The notes below the pieces were generated by a model. It was not told the origin of the DNA and did no database searches. It saw only the letters and a program-made list of their open reading frames with translations. From Ceratodon purpureus (lineage: Eukaryota > Streptophyta > Bryopsida > Pseudoditrichales > Ditrichaceae), in assembly GCA_014871385.1 (NCBI GenBank), contig CM026426.1:81015566-81079565 (forward strand): DNA of 64,000 nt. The letters run 5' to 3'. Made by a program: the position numbers and the translations under genes. Positions 1 through 10,680 of the stretch are shown in pieces (position 1 is the stretch's first letter; each line of letters begins with the position of its first letter).

Positions 1-1
1 T

Positions 2-814
2 CAACAAAGATATATATTATCCCTCCTAACAAAATTCAAACTTGAATCTTGTAACCCAGTTACTACACCCTTAGAACCGGGACAAAAACTTAGTATCAAT
101 GATTGCCCTCAAACTGATGATGATGTCAACAAAATGAAAAATATTCCTTATAAAACCATTGTTGGTTGTCTTCAGCATTTATCTGTAAGTACACGGCCAG
201 ATATTTCTTTTGCCACTAGTACTGTTGCTCAATATTTATCCAATCCTGGAAATACTCACTGGATTGCCGCTAAACGTATTCTGCGCTATCTCAAAGGCAC
301 ATCAGATGTTGGCCTCATTTACAAGAAATCTCCTTCAGACTTTAAGCTTATTGGATACTCTGATGCCGACTGGGCCAGTAATGTTGACACTCGAAGATCT
401 ACATCAGGCTATTGCTATTTACTTGGTAATTGTGTAGTTACTTGGGCTAGTCGCAAACAACGCTCTGTCGCTCTTTCTTCTACAGAAAGTGAATATATGT
501 CTTTATCAAAAGCAGCTACAGAAGCTATATGGCTTCGACGCTTATTATCTAGCTTATCATGTTAACACTTGCCTACCACTATATATTGTGATAATCAAAG
601 TGCCATCAAATTAACTGAAAATCCTAAGTTTCACGATCGGAGCAAACATATTGATATTCAAATTCACTTTGTTCGTGAACAAGTTCAATCTGCTCAAGTT
701 CAAATGATTTATTGTCCTACTCAAGACATGGCAGCGGATATTCTCACTAAAAGCCTACCCAAAGATAAACATAACTATTGCATGACACTTTTAGGCCTCC
801 ACCACTCGCCTTAG
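2..814 (+). pseudogene. Ty1/copia reverse transcriptase end and RNase H (broken, 5' truncated)
   Basis: This is the C-terminal end of a Ty1/copia polyprotein, which copies element RNA into DNA and degrades the RNA strand. The frame is open from base 2, through an internal Met at 134, so the 5' part lies outside the window. Visible landmarks are the copia signature TRPDISFA, the RILRYLKGT linker, and RNase H motifs YSDADWAS, STESEY and YCDNQSAIKL, followed by FHDRSKHIDI and DILTKSLPK at the end. An in-frame TAA at 563-565 splits RNase H between the SxxSEY block and the YCDNQ block, so the protein is broken. A polypurine tract and 3' LTR follow directly. The family assignment is secure; the element is dead unless the stop is read through. 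Confidence 0.93.
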
Positions 815-816
815 CT

Positions 817-859
817 ATTTAAATCAGGGGGGTAGTTAATAGATTTAAATCAGGGGGGG
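817..859 (+). promoter_or_regulatory. Duplicated polypurine tract of the copia element
   Basis: The block ATTTAAATCAGGGGGG occurs twice, starting at 817 and 843 (26-bp offset). The second copy abuts the LTR start. A polypurine tract primes plus-strand DNA synthesis in LTR retrotransposons. The second copy is in the working position; the first looks like a local duplication. A third, G-less ATTTAAATCA lies inside the LTR near 891. Confidence 0.7.
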
Positions 860-1067
860 TGTTAGATATATTAGTGTTTAGATATATAGATTTAAATCAA
901 GTGTACCTTTTAGAATATGTAACGTTGTAGTGTAACGTTTCAATGAATATGAAAGGTTGTCTCCTTCATATATAGAAAGAGAGACCTCACTTCTCATGTA
1001 CAGATGATACTATTTTATAATACAAAATGGTTGTCTTTAAATATGTTCTGATTTATTAACTTTAACA
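860..1067 (+). repeat. 3' LTR of the copia element
   Basis: The 208-bp segment starts TGTTAG next to the polypurine tract and ends TTTAACA. This gives the expected TG...CA ends with a 5-bp inverted repeat TGTTA/TAACA. The length is short but usual for small copia elements. The 5' LTR is outside the window, so target duplication and insertion age cannot be judged here. Confidence 0.75.
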
Positions 1068-1288
1068 CTTGCTTTCCTCGTTTTTGTTGCACAGTGTAAT
1101 TAGCTTCACATGTTGGCACCGATTCTATTTCCTGCTCACAGAGTGCTCAGAATTGACGTGGTTTTGAAATGATGCCGGGGCTGGTATTGTTCTACTGTTC
1201 GAATTCTCTGAATCCAATTTTACTTTGGAGATCTTCTGAGGTTAGATCGCAGGTTTCAGACAATTAACTTAATATTTCTCTGTTGCAG

Positions 1289-2254
1289 ATTGAGCAAGCA
1301 CCGAAGAAGGTATCGAAGGTGCCGCAAGAGCTAGTGAACATGACGATGGTGTTCTCTATCATTTTGGGAGTTGGAGCAGGCACCAGGCTTAACCCCCTCA
1401 CCCTCAAACGAGTAAAGCCTGCGAGTAAGCACAAGGACTCTGGAGTCGGTGTGACCGTCTCTTGTGTGCCTATGGACGATAGCCGTGCTTCTGACTAGGG
1501 GTTGATGAACGATGGCAAGGGCGGAATCAACTACTTCAATAGGAAGCCTAAGGGAGATGACTTGCAAGCTATGGTAAGAGCTTGTTCCACTACATAAGCT
1601 CATCAATTTATGGCTGCAATTCTTTTGTGAAATTTCTTTCATTTGCTTTTGAACTATTCGTGCCCTTGCTTGATGATTGCGCAGCAAATGAACACAACTA
1701 TTCTTGGTCTGTCACTACATGAGGCAAAGAAGAAGCCGTACATTGCATCCATGGGCATCTACGTCTTCAAGAAGAGCGTCCTCAGCAAGCTGTTGAGGTG
1801 GCGCTATCGCATGGCCAACGGCTCTGAAATCATTCCCCAGGCAGCTAAGGAGTTCAACGTGCACGCCTACCTGTCCAATGACTACTGGGAAGACATTGGA
1901 ATAATCAAGTCGTCCTTCGATGCGAACTTGGCTCTCACCACCCAGTCATCCAAGTTTAGCTTCCAAGACGCTGCGAAGCCAACTTACACCTCCGCACGGT
2001 ACCTCCCGCCCACGAAGATCGAGAAGTGTAAGATGAAGGACTCGATTATCTCCCATGGATGCTTCTTGCGGGACTGCAGTGTGGAGAATGCCATCATCGG
2101 AGTTCGACCGCGGCTGGAGTCTGAGTGCGCTGTGAAGAGTGCCATGGTCATGGGAAATAATTTCTACGAAACAGATCCCGAGGAAGCTGCCCTCCTACAG
2201 AAACAGCTGCCCTCCTGGAGGAAGGGAAGGTGCCTTTGGGTATCGGCCAGAACA
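1289..2254 (+). pseudogene. ADP-glucose pyrophosphorylase large subunit, rearranged pseudogene
   Basis: AGPase large subunit makes ADP-glucose for plastid starch synthesis. Exon-like blocks are recognisable in order. After an intron acceptor (TTGCAG, 1283-1288) come the nucleotide-binding loop GAGTRLNPLT and then VKPA. The sequence jumps directly to HKDSG...SCVPMDDSRASD, so a large part of the catalytic domain is deleted in frame. An in-frame TAG (1496-1498) follows ASD, and the frame continues to NRKPKGDDLQAM. A GT-AG intron (about 1576-1683) follows, then [61 protein letters not shown] and YETD. An 11-bp word, GCTGCCCTCCT, repeated at 2186 and 2206 adds 20 bp and shifts the frame before the [10 protein letters not shown] block. 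The YETD ending favours the large over the small subunit. It cannot make an enzyme. Confidence 0.9.
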
Positions 2255-2299
2255 CGATTGAACACGATTTTTGTTTCAAATTCTATACTATTCATTTAA

Positions 2300-4516
2300 C
2301 AAGTAATTTTCGTTGACGGTTAAGCACAATAACCCAAAGCCCTAGTTTTGTGAATGCTCTCCACCTCTAGCGGCTCTCTCTTGGCTGCTCTCTCCTATCA
2401 TATGCGAGTCAAATCGCTTTTTATGTACTACATGGAGGAATTCAATTACTCACGACTACAAGATCAAGAACTGAAGGTTTAATGTGTTATCCTCCCGCTT
2501 TGGCAGGCTAGTTGAGTATGTTAACTGTTGATGGTGGCTTAGTGGCGAGCATTGGCTAGAAAGAACTCTTCTCAAGCCTGCTAAGTGAAGACGAGGGATT
2601 GGTTTAAGCATGGAATCTGTGTCCAATTGTCCAAGCTTGAATACAATTGGTGCAATGTATCACCTTGGTTTCGTTGGTAGCGAGTTGAGGCTATACAGAG
2701 GCATGCTCCGTAATGGAAGTTTCATAATTGGGTTTGGCCTCCGGCAAGGCTAGAGAGTGGGCTTGCTGGATTGACTAGGGTTTATTGGAGTGACTATTGG
2801 CGAGTATCTTGATTTTTTGATATTTTTAGCCAGTGTCTGAACAACTGAACAACTCAACCAAGGCAGCCTACGACGCTTGAACTTCGCTTTGGTACTGATC
2901 TGCATCTTTTCATGCACTAGCATGTTCCTACTAAATGGGAGCAAGGCGAGCAATCATGTTTTTTTCTGAAGGCCATGGCTATCACCATGTAAGGAGTTGT
3001 GTGACAAAGTTGGCTGCCTAGCTTTGGACTTCCAAAATGTGGTTGACCATGGCTGCACCTTGGAGGTTGTGGAATGTCCGTAAGTATTGGGCCTTAAAAA
3101 GTTAGGTGTAAGGTAGATGACCTGTTTCCGATTATCTTAAGCAATTCAGCATACTTCCGGTAAAGTAACGAAGACACAAATAATTTTGGAGCGTAGGAAG
3201 ATAGATTTGAGGAAGATCATATATTTTTGAACAAATTTTGGAGCAATATTAAATTTCCTATGAATTTTCCAACCCATTCTCGCTGTATAGGCTGATCTAT
3301 TTCCAAGAACTGAAAAACTACATTCCAATACTGGTGCTACTTGATATCAAGAACACATGATATCCAAAAATCAAACTTTCTTCCAATTGAAACTGAACAC
3401 TTGTGAACTTTATACTATGACGCCATTTACAAATGAATTTGAAAATAATGCGAGCCTATGATTGGAAATAGGTTGGCCTATATTGCGTTATTGGGGGCCT
3501 GATTGGAAACATGTTGTCTACCTTAGATGAATTCGTTGGTGTCAAGAGAATTATTCTTAAAAATGATGGCGCGAGTCACTTGGCTAAGTAAAAAAAGAAG
3601 GAGATGGCTTTTTCCCCCGTAGTGGGAGCTTACATGGCCGGCCAGCCTATTGAATCGGGCACTAGACTCGTCCCCTTTGCCCCGCTTTTACCCCGCCGCC
3701 TGAAGCGGGGATAATTTACCCTGTGCTTTAATGCCCGCTCGTTAGAATACTAGCGGGTGTCCCGAGGACATGTGCCTCCCCCTCCCGAGACACTCGACAT
3801 GCCATGGCCATAATGGCACATATGCCATGGCCACTAAAGCCTCCATACCCTAGCTCCATGACACAACCTTCGTGACCTACCTAAGTCTAGGTCGTCTATG
3901 ATACATGTTAGGGTTTAGTTTTGAGGTTTTTTGTTTTGGCGGTGGCATTCAAAGCACCAAGACCGCACTGAAGCCTCGCCACATTGCTGTCGCTATCTCC
4001 CAACAACGCGTTCAACTGTGACGGAGCCCCGGGAGGAAGCATCTACGTCGATGGCGGCGTCGAAGTAGAGAGTGGACAAGGATTGAAGAGGTCTGTATGG
4101 CCTAGAGGCCATGTTGAGACCTCATCATTGTCAACTAGTGATTTAAGGTAGCACACCTATTCATTGCATGGGACTCCTGGAATGTCTCCATGGAGTGTCT
4201 GTGACGAGTGACACCTTTGCTAGTACGGGTGAAAGAGGTGTGTATATGTTGATGACTAAATGTCTCCGTTTTCTGCCTACCGGTCTTCCCGTTACAAATT
4301 TGTAGTGTTACCCATCAATGAATTAGCAGTTGGATTTAGGAAAACTTGTTCACCTCCTCAATAACCGTGCTTCATATGTTGGTCTTGGCATATTTAGGGT
4401 TTAAGGTAAGCTCGCGAAGTTTACGGCCGACTTCAAACAATCGGGACATTACTCTTCTGTGCACTTAGCTGCCATCGTAACCTATCCAATACTCTTCTTT
4501 GGTTCCACTAGCAGCG
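2300..4516. other. No recognisable gene; GC-rich hairpin near 3.7 kb
   Basis: I see no ORF with family features here. Around 3675-3712 the sequence CCCCGC...GCGGGG can form a hairpin in a locally GC-rich patch. Around 3798-3835 the words GCCATGGCC and ATGGCACATATGCCAT are palindromic. This stretch lies just upstream of the MULE transposase start and could contain its promoter and terminal inverted repeat, but I could not find the partner repeat. Confidence 0.4.
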
Positions 4517-5099
4517 ATGGCGATGGAAGCACCGCCTCCTACCACTAGAGCAGAACAGTGTCCAAAGTGACGTTGTTTAACGCTTTTTTTAACGCGGTTT
4601 AACGCAGTTTAACGTGGACAGTTTTTATGACGCAAAAATGGCAAAATGGTCACGGACGTCGCATTGGTTTGACGTGCTGCGTCAACCTTATGTTAAACCG
4701 TTTAACAGGACGTTATGTTAAAAGTGACGCAAACACAGATTATGGAAGTTACCCAATGTAAGTAACTTTGAGAGTAAGTTTTTTGCCACGTGAGCAGTTC
4801 CTTCCTTTTTGCATTCCACATTGCATGTGACATGGACATTTCCCAATGTTAATTAATTCCAGGTCAGATATGACGTGGGCAAGGCTCCGTCGTCCTGATG
4901 GATGAAAAAAATTCTGATGTGGCATGGAAATTTGACGTGTCATTTAGGTTTTCAATGGCCTAGATTGTGACAAGTGGAGTGATCGTGGATTGAAGATATA
5001 TTTTCGCATCAAATTTGGGATTTGTATTATTTTGTGTTTATGTAAACGCAGTGTGACGTGTTTTGGAAGTGCGTCTTGGACGTTAACTTTGACACTGTT

Positions 5100-5312
5100 T
5101 GATGCTGATAAACACATGTACCACTTATTTTAACGCGTTTACGGAAACGTCTTTAGACGTAGGATGATGTTTGCCATGTCAATAGTGACGCATTCAATTT
5201 GAATTTTGTGTCAAAAGAAACACAATGTAGTGTTCAACTTGACGCTAATAAACACATATGTCACATATTTTGACGCGTTTCGGAAAACGTCTTTAGACGT
5301 AGGATGACGTAA
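5100..5312 (+). repeat. Pair of subterminal direct repeats inside the first CACTA element
   Basis: Two imperfect copies of a roughly 65-70 bp unit, near 5100-5168 and 5240-5308. Both contain AATAAACACAT..., ACGCGTTT and the shared core ACGTCTTTAGACGTAGGATG. The core holds the palindrome ACGTCTTTAGACGT. Subterminal repeats of CACTA elements are transposase binding sites in known families; whether these are such sites is inference. Confidence 0.6.
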
Positions 5313-5536
5313 TGTAAGGGGTTGCTCATGCTGGATCCTCCTTAATCTACACACCCCACATCACTGTGCTCATGGTGAGTTCATAGCAACACATCATTCA
5401 AGGAACAAGGGAAGAATGGAGACAAGAAGAAGATGGAGAACAAAAATAAAGTTAGGAGAAATCCCAACCCCCCTCCCCCCCCCCCCCGGATTTTATTGAA
5501 GTACCTTTCAGTTTATAGGTCGCCATTACTCCATCC

Positions 5537-5815
5537 TTGATTGGATTAAGGCGTGCCTTAGCTTTTTGGAAAGCTAAGTTGATTTTGCATCTACCCTCAA
5601 AATCTCAAGATCATAAGATCAAAATTCAAAGATTGATTGCTAAAAATCCGAGACCCTTCCTCCAGCCGCACTCCTTTGACAACCCCAACTTCGGTAGGCG
5701 ATATCTCACTCCCTATAACTTAGAATTGGACGTGCTTTCTACCATTGGAAAGCCCTACAAGAAATTTACAACTCTTTTGAATCTCAATCTACTTGTACAA
5801 GAAAAAAGGGACTGA
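5537..5815 (+). CDS. 92-residue ORF inside the first CACTA element, function unknown
   Basis: An open frame from ATT/ATG context at 5537 to TGA 5813-5815, basic and leucine-rich (about KFTTLLNLNLLVQEKRD at the end). It follows a run of Cs (about 5468-5487) and begins in sequence unlike the subterminal repeats, so it may be filler or a captured piece of other DNA. I recognise no family. It could be a chance ORF. Confidence 0.15.
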   Translation: MIGLRRALAFWKAKLILHLPSKSQDHKIKIQRLIAKNPRPFLQPHSFDNPNFGRRYLTPYNLELDVLSTIGKPYKKFTTLLNLNLLVQEKRD

Positions 5816-6027
5816 TAGGGAAAACAATGGGAGACACTCTATGGAGTAAGGAGAAAACACAAAAAGCTTGAAAACAAGCTCTCAAATACTAGATAAGAAG
5901 CCGCCGAAGTGGCGGCTCACCCTAACCCTAAACCTAGGCTTAAAGCCCTAATCTAAGACCTTCATAGATGAATGTTTCCACCAAAGAATGAACAATGGAA
6001 ACATGAGTTAACGTGTACATCACCAAA

Positions 6028-6600
6028 ATCCTAGCCGCCACGTTAGCCATAGCCTCTACGCACATCTGACACGTCAGCTATGTGATTACGTTTCTTGAAA
6101 CACAATTTAAAGCAATTTATGTCACTTCAAACGCGTGTGTCACTATTGACACCCCCTAGGATGTTGACCAAGTCAAACCATAGCCGCCACGTCAATCACG
6201 GCCTCCATGGACATGTGACACGTCAACTATGTCAATATGTTTCTTGAAACGCAGTGTGACGCATTTTTATGTCACCCAAAACGCGCGCGTCACTACTGAC
6301 ACCCCCTAGGATGTAGACCAGGTCATAACCTAGCCGCCACGTCAGCTCTAACTTACACGCATAGGGGACACGTAAGCTATATCAATATGTTTCTTGAAAC
6401 ACAGTGTAACGCACTTTTATGTCACCCAGAACGCAGGCGTCACTATTGACACCCTCTAGGATCCGAAACCTACGTTCCAGGTCAGCCGTATCCTCCACGC
6501 CTTTGTTCCAAGTCAGCAGGGCATTCCACGTAGGATCTGTTAATATGTTTTTAGTAACATAGTTGAACGTTTCCGATTTCACCTTAAACGCCCTCTATGT
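6028..6600 (+). repeat. About four tandem copies of a 150-bp unit in the first CACTA element
   Basis: Landmark TTTCTTGAAAC recurs at 6091, 6240 and 6390, a spacing of 149-150 bp. Each unit also contains a GCCGCCACGT block (near 6030, 6182, 6332), ATGTCACTT or ATGTCACCC, and TGACACCCYCTAGGAT. A fourth, more diverged copy follows from about 6463 to 6600. This is the right subterminal array of the element. Confidence 0.75.
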
Positions 6601-6952
6601 TAAAAGAAACGTGCTGACGTGGGATGTGACTAAATTTAACCATTAAAAAACTATTGTGAGGTAAAAAACTCTCCAAAAAAGTTACTTTCCACAATGCAAG
6701 TTTATGTTTAAGTTGACGCGATGTCACTCATGTTGTTATTTTTAACAGTGAACCGTCACTTCAAAATTCAAGTTGACACTCTTTGACAGAAGCCGTTAAA
6801 GCAACGTCAAAAGTGACGCGTGCACGTTAAAACCTTTAACGTGCAGTATGTTTATTTGGATCACATTTCCACACTAATTTCCATAAATCCAGGTTTACGT
6901 TTCTGATGACGCAGTTTAACGCAGGACAGAATGTTGTTCTGCTCTAGTGTAC

Positions 6953-7240
6953 ATTGACTACCCCCTCTATTGCAAATGTCGATGGCAAAAATTACGAGCT
7001 CACTATGTCGGAACTTGATGATTTTGACCGGTCCATGCTTGCCACCATCAAGCGATCAGTCCAAATACCCACCTCCGAGAATATTTACATCAAGGGATCT
7101 CCTTTGGGTGCTCCAACAAAGGGCATGCCGTAGAAAATACGGCAAGAATCTTGTGGTCCACCAATGTTATATTACGACATCACGAGTTCTAGATTTGTGG
7201 CTGTAATGCAATCAGGAAAAGACGGAGCTCAATGTGTGTT
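6953..7240 (+). pseudogene. N-terminal exon of the MULE gene, downstream of the CACTA insertion
   Basis: Reading from 6953 in the frame set by ATG 4517 gives a coding-like protein segment containing NYELTMSELDDFDRSM and PTSENIYIKGSPLGAPTKG. A TAG follows at 7131, then more coding-like sequence (SCGPPMLYYDITSSRFVAVM) to a TGA at 7241. Shortly after is RGRPRKT, an AT-hook-like basic motif, just before a probable intron donor at 7315. I do not recognise a named domain. It probably belongs to the N-terminal part of the transposase; separate gene identity cannot be excluded. Confidence 0.5.
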
Positions 7241-7499
7241 CTGAGAAACAAAGGAGAAGCCCAAGGCAGAGGCTTAAGAGAGAGGACGTCCACGAAAAAC
7301 ACTGCATTTCTCCAGGTATGCAATCGTACAGATTGCAGCTTAAAATATATATTTATCATGCCGTTGATATGATTGTGACATATTCTCTATGCTGCTGTAG
7401 GTGGAATTGTGAATACGGACCAGAGGTTTCTCAGGAATTGTAAAGGACATCACAACTGACCTCCTTGCAAAACCAAGAAAGAAATTTAGCGTCTCTTCT

Positions 7500-8117
7500 T
7501 TGCCAAAGGGAGACGCTCATCCGGATCCCAGTAAGTCACCCCTTGGAAAAAAACAACGGAAGCCTCCTAGAAAGTTCAAGCAAAAATCTGCACCTCTGCT
7601 AGATATGAACTCCATTCGTGAAGAGGAACTTGTTCAGGTCAAGCGTCGTAGAGCCCCTCGGAAGAAAGCCTCTACAGACGTGGCCAACAGAGTATGCCCT
7701 CCAAAAACAATGACCAAGCATCCAACGCACTTGCAAAAGAGGAGTTCTGCAAAGCCTACGCCCCCTCCAAGCTCTGGTTCAAAGAGTGTTGTTGGTACTG
7801 TTGAAGGTACTGACGGGAGTGATTCAAGCATCCATGACACTGACAACGTAACACTGAAAAAAAAACAGTGTCCTCGTGCACCTAGAAAGAAGAAGCTCCG
7901 TGATTTGAACTTCGCAATTAAGGTCCCCAAATCTCCTAAGAAGGAGGGTTTATCTAAGGGTGTTAGAAAGAGAGGAGGGAAGGGAAGGAGCCCAAAATTT
8001 GCCACCTCATCTATGGAGGGGATTGGTTCTATGATGACAACACTTTGTGCCTCTCGAAGTGAACATCTTCAAACACTACACAGTGCGAGAAGTCTCAAAG
8101 AAGGAGCATTGACATAA
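7500..8117 (+). pseudogene. Basic Lys/Arg-rich region of the MULE gene
   Basis: A 205-residue open stretch rich in Lys, Arg, Pro and Ser, with repeated motifs of the RRAPRKK and RAPRKKKLRD type (near residues 49-55 and 129-138). It has no recognised fold. Such clusters can act as nuclear localisation or non-specific DNA-binding segments. It lies directly upstream of the Cys/His block and ends 8 bases before the next open stretch, which is in another frame, so one frameshift is needed to join them. Confidence 0.45.
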
Positions 8118-8124
8118 GGCAGAG

Positions 8125-8844
8125 GTGACGGTGTCACAGACCCTAATGCAGTCACTGGTTCTATGTCATGGGGGCCGGAAGAAGGATCGCAGCCAACTAC
8201 TTGTCTTTGATTCCTCACAAGCCTTCACAAACGGATTTCCTAAGGTCAAAAGTGCTCATACTATAGGGGGGCCTTCTTGTGCACGAGGTTCTGCACTCCA
8301 TCCGGTAGGAGATTCCATGCACCCGGATGTCACAGACTCCGGGAGTCAGACACCGCTACTACCGCAAGATGATACTGTCTTGCGTGCAGCAGGCTCCATG
8401 CATTTAGAGAATGACAATACTTTTGAGACTAGAATAGACGGCTTGCAGACATCCAATAGTGTCACCATTAAGAAGGAGAGTTGTAACACCAAGAAAGGAA
8501 AGGACTCCAAGAAGAAGTGGGGTCTCTCTATGAAGCGAGGCTGCACTGCAAGGTTCACAATCAAAGTTCTTCTGCATGCGCTGCACACATCGGAAGTGTG
8601 TATTTTACAGGGAAAGCACGTGGATGAAAACGGATTCCTTGTGCACGGGGGCCTGAAAATTGGCGATCATAGTGCTTATTCAGCCCACCTCTCTTCTATT
8701 ATAAAGGACGTTGTTGATGGGTGCTTGCAAGAGGGATACGATGCTCATCAGATTATGAAGAAGCACCTGAAGTTCCTTCGGAAGTGGCAGGCCGACGAGA
8801 AGGATGTGACTAGGGATCTGCTTATAACAAGGAAAGATATATGA
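8125..8844 (+). pseudogene. MULE transposase N-terminal DNA-binding-like region
   Basis: A 239-residue open stretch. The first half is low-complexity and may be linker. From about residue 130 it becomes ordered: KRGCTARFTIKVL, then HTSEVCILQGKH and GDHSAYSAHLSSIIKDVV. The Cys and His spacing resembles the FLYWCH/WRKY-like zinc-binding region in front of the catalytic domain in many MULE and FAR1-type transposases (family knowledge). The ending, KWQADEKDVTRDLL, resembles the helix leading to the catalytic core. It stops at TGA 8842-8844, but the same frame continues straight into the catalytic block, so the stop is probably a mutation. Confidence 0.6.
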
Positions 8845-8877
8845 AACATATCCCAAAAGCTTGCAAGTGAGACGTAC

Positions 8878-9480
8878 ATGTTGAACTTCAACGATGTACA
8901 AAGCGTTCGAATGTGGGTTCAGAAGAATCTTGACAAAACGTTCCACTACAATGAAACCAACTTAGCTAGTCCTGTCCAGGTGCAGGGGCAATTAAATGGG
9001 GAAAATATGCCTTTCACTATTGTTATCCAAACACCCTGGCAGAGAGAAATGATGGCAAAGCACGGGAATGGAGGCTGGGTCTCGATTGACGCTACCTTTG
9101 GGACAAATGATAAGAAGGTGAGCACTTGATTCTCTGTGACAACTATTCTCCACGCGTTGCAAACAACTTTGCAAGTTTGCTTGCATCCGAGATGCTTTGC
9201 GGAGTCTAACATTCTTCTCTGCTGTGACACTGATGCTGTTCCCTCTATATACCTTAATGGTGTTTGATGAGTGGCATTAAGGGATTCCAGTAGGTTGGGT
9301 CCTGACATCAAGGTGCGCGGAGGAGGATTTAATGCCATGGATGACCGCACTTAACCAAAAAAGGCTACGACGTGCGCTGGGTGGAATCCTTCCGCGTTCA
9401 TTGTTGGCTGTGCCCCCGGTGAAATAAACGTGCTGACGTAAGTGTTTTATATCACTATCTGTGGGCACATGCGTTCCCGT
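8878..9480 (+). pseudogene. MULE transposase catalytic core (degraded)
   Basis: This block contains FTIVIQTPWQREMM and GGWVSIDATFGTNDKK, a clear MULE core where DATF carries the first catalytic Asp of the DDE-type nuclease. The frame is shared with the preceding block. TGA at 9127-9129 ends the open frame, after which the same frame remains coding-like (FSVTTILHALQT and onward). Near 9330-9410 there are patches such as FNAMDD and CAGWNPSAFIVGC that fit the second Asp region, interrupted by another stop. Catalytic function is lost. Confidence 0.78.
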
Positions 9481-10028
9481 TTCTATGTAGGGGAGGGAGG
9501 ATTTCTAGAATGCCAAAAAAAATAGACCAAATGCAAATGGCTAAGTTTGCGACGACTCATGTTGATCCCATCTCTGTTTGTGACACTGCCGACTGTTGAC
9601 AAAGGTTGCAAACACAATGTCCACCACCGATACGTATAGTCTTACTACTCATGGTTACTAGATCTATGGAGCAAAGACCACTGCCGCCCACTAGAAATGT
9701 TTACTTCACTGCGTCTTGCATGTCTATGTTTGTCCCCATGTGTCGTAACACCAATGTGCATATTTTGATGGACTTGCGGGAAGGTATGGCAGCAGACACC
9801 GGTGTTCTTATGCTTGTGGCTTGTTGGCTGTGCATCGCAAAGAAATTTTTGTTACAAGATTTCAAACATTGCACGGCATGAAGAAGTGCTCCGTGAGCTT
9901 GGACAAATAAAGCATGACAGTACAATGCCGCTTGAGAAAGCCTCGGAGGTCTGGGCAAGGGAGAAATTGGATGCCCTCTCTAAGGAGTACCTGGCCAAGA
10001 AGGAATTCTAGAAGTACATGGAGAAGCA

Positions 10029-10679
10029 GTGGTTCGGGAAAGTCCAAATTGGGTTGTGGATTACCGCAACTTGCCCTATACAGGACAGGACACTAATCCA
10101 GATATTGAGGGATATCATGGCTTCCTGAAGTCCATGCTCAAGTCCGAATGGAGTCGTATGCACGGGAGGCGTGTCGATTTGATAGTTACTACTCTCACCG
10201 AGGACATCCACGACCATTACAGATAGAAGTCCCTGAGGAAGGAAAAGGGTTTTATCGACAACAAAAAGATGCTGGACTACGCGTCAATTGCAATCTTGAA
10301 GGCTCGTGACATTCTTGACTCGAACATCTCATTTAACTAGGAACTAAGGAATTGCGTGCTACTTACTTCAACGGAGCATCGCCACATACAATATATGGTT
10401 CACAATCCTGGCGAACAGTGGCAATCACATAACTGTGTCTGGGCGCAGAGAGGAAACATGTGCAAGCATGTAGTGAAGGTCCTACTAATGTTACGACCAG
10501 ACATTGCGGAGGGAACCATAGCACGGTTCTGCGGAAAACAAGCAGGCAATGTCACGGGGGGCATGCAAAGGCTACAAGATTGTGCGGGATCCATCCCCTG
10601 TTCACCTTTGCGAGACTCAATCCCCGTAGCAACACTTGTTCAAATCCGGCCAAGACTACTGTTGCGACCACTGATCTAA
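10029..10679 (+). pseudogene. MULE transposase C-terminal part with SWIM zinc finger
   Basis: From 10029 the reading gives NWVVDYRNLPYTGQDTNPDI and GYHGFLKSML followed by RRVDLIVTTL, which fits the region after the catalytic Glu in MULE/FAR1-like proteins. A TAG (10224-10226) and further stops follow. The SWIM finger is at 10426-10470: HNCVWAQRGNMCKHV. The usual pattern is CxCxnCxH; here the first Cys is replaced by His, and the remaining C...CKH is kept. This supports the MULE call and shows decay at a zinc ligand. Confidence 0.72.
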
Positions 10680-10680
10680 G

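Larger units (their letters stand above)
4543..6949. mobile_element. Non-autonomous CACTA (EnSpm-type) transposon inserted in the MULE gene
   Basis: The element is 2,407 bp. Both ends carry the perfect 15-bp terminal inverted repeat CACTAGAGCAGAACA (4543-4557, and its complement at 6935-6949). TAC flanks it on both sides (4540-4542 and 6950-6952), which is the 3-bp target duplication expected for CACTA elements. Subterminal regions are dense in TTTAACG, GACGTG and ACGCAGT words; four TTTAACG copies lie within 4575-4615. No transposase is encoded, so it would have moved with help from an autonomous relative. The matching TIRs and target duplication suggest a fairly recent insertion. It interrupts the MULE gene 26 bases after its ATG. 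Confidence 0.93.

Noticed and set aside
8346-8588. Minus-strand open frames over the MULE gene
   Set aside because: The plus strand carries the MULE family motifs; these are shadows.
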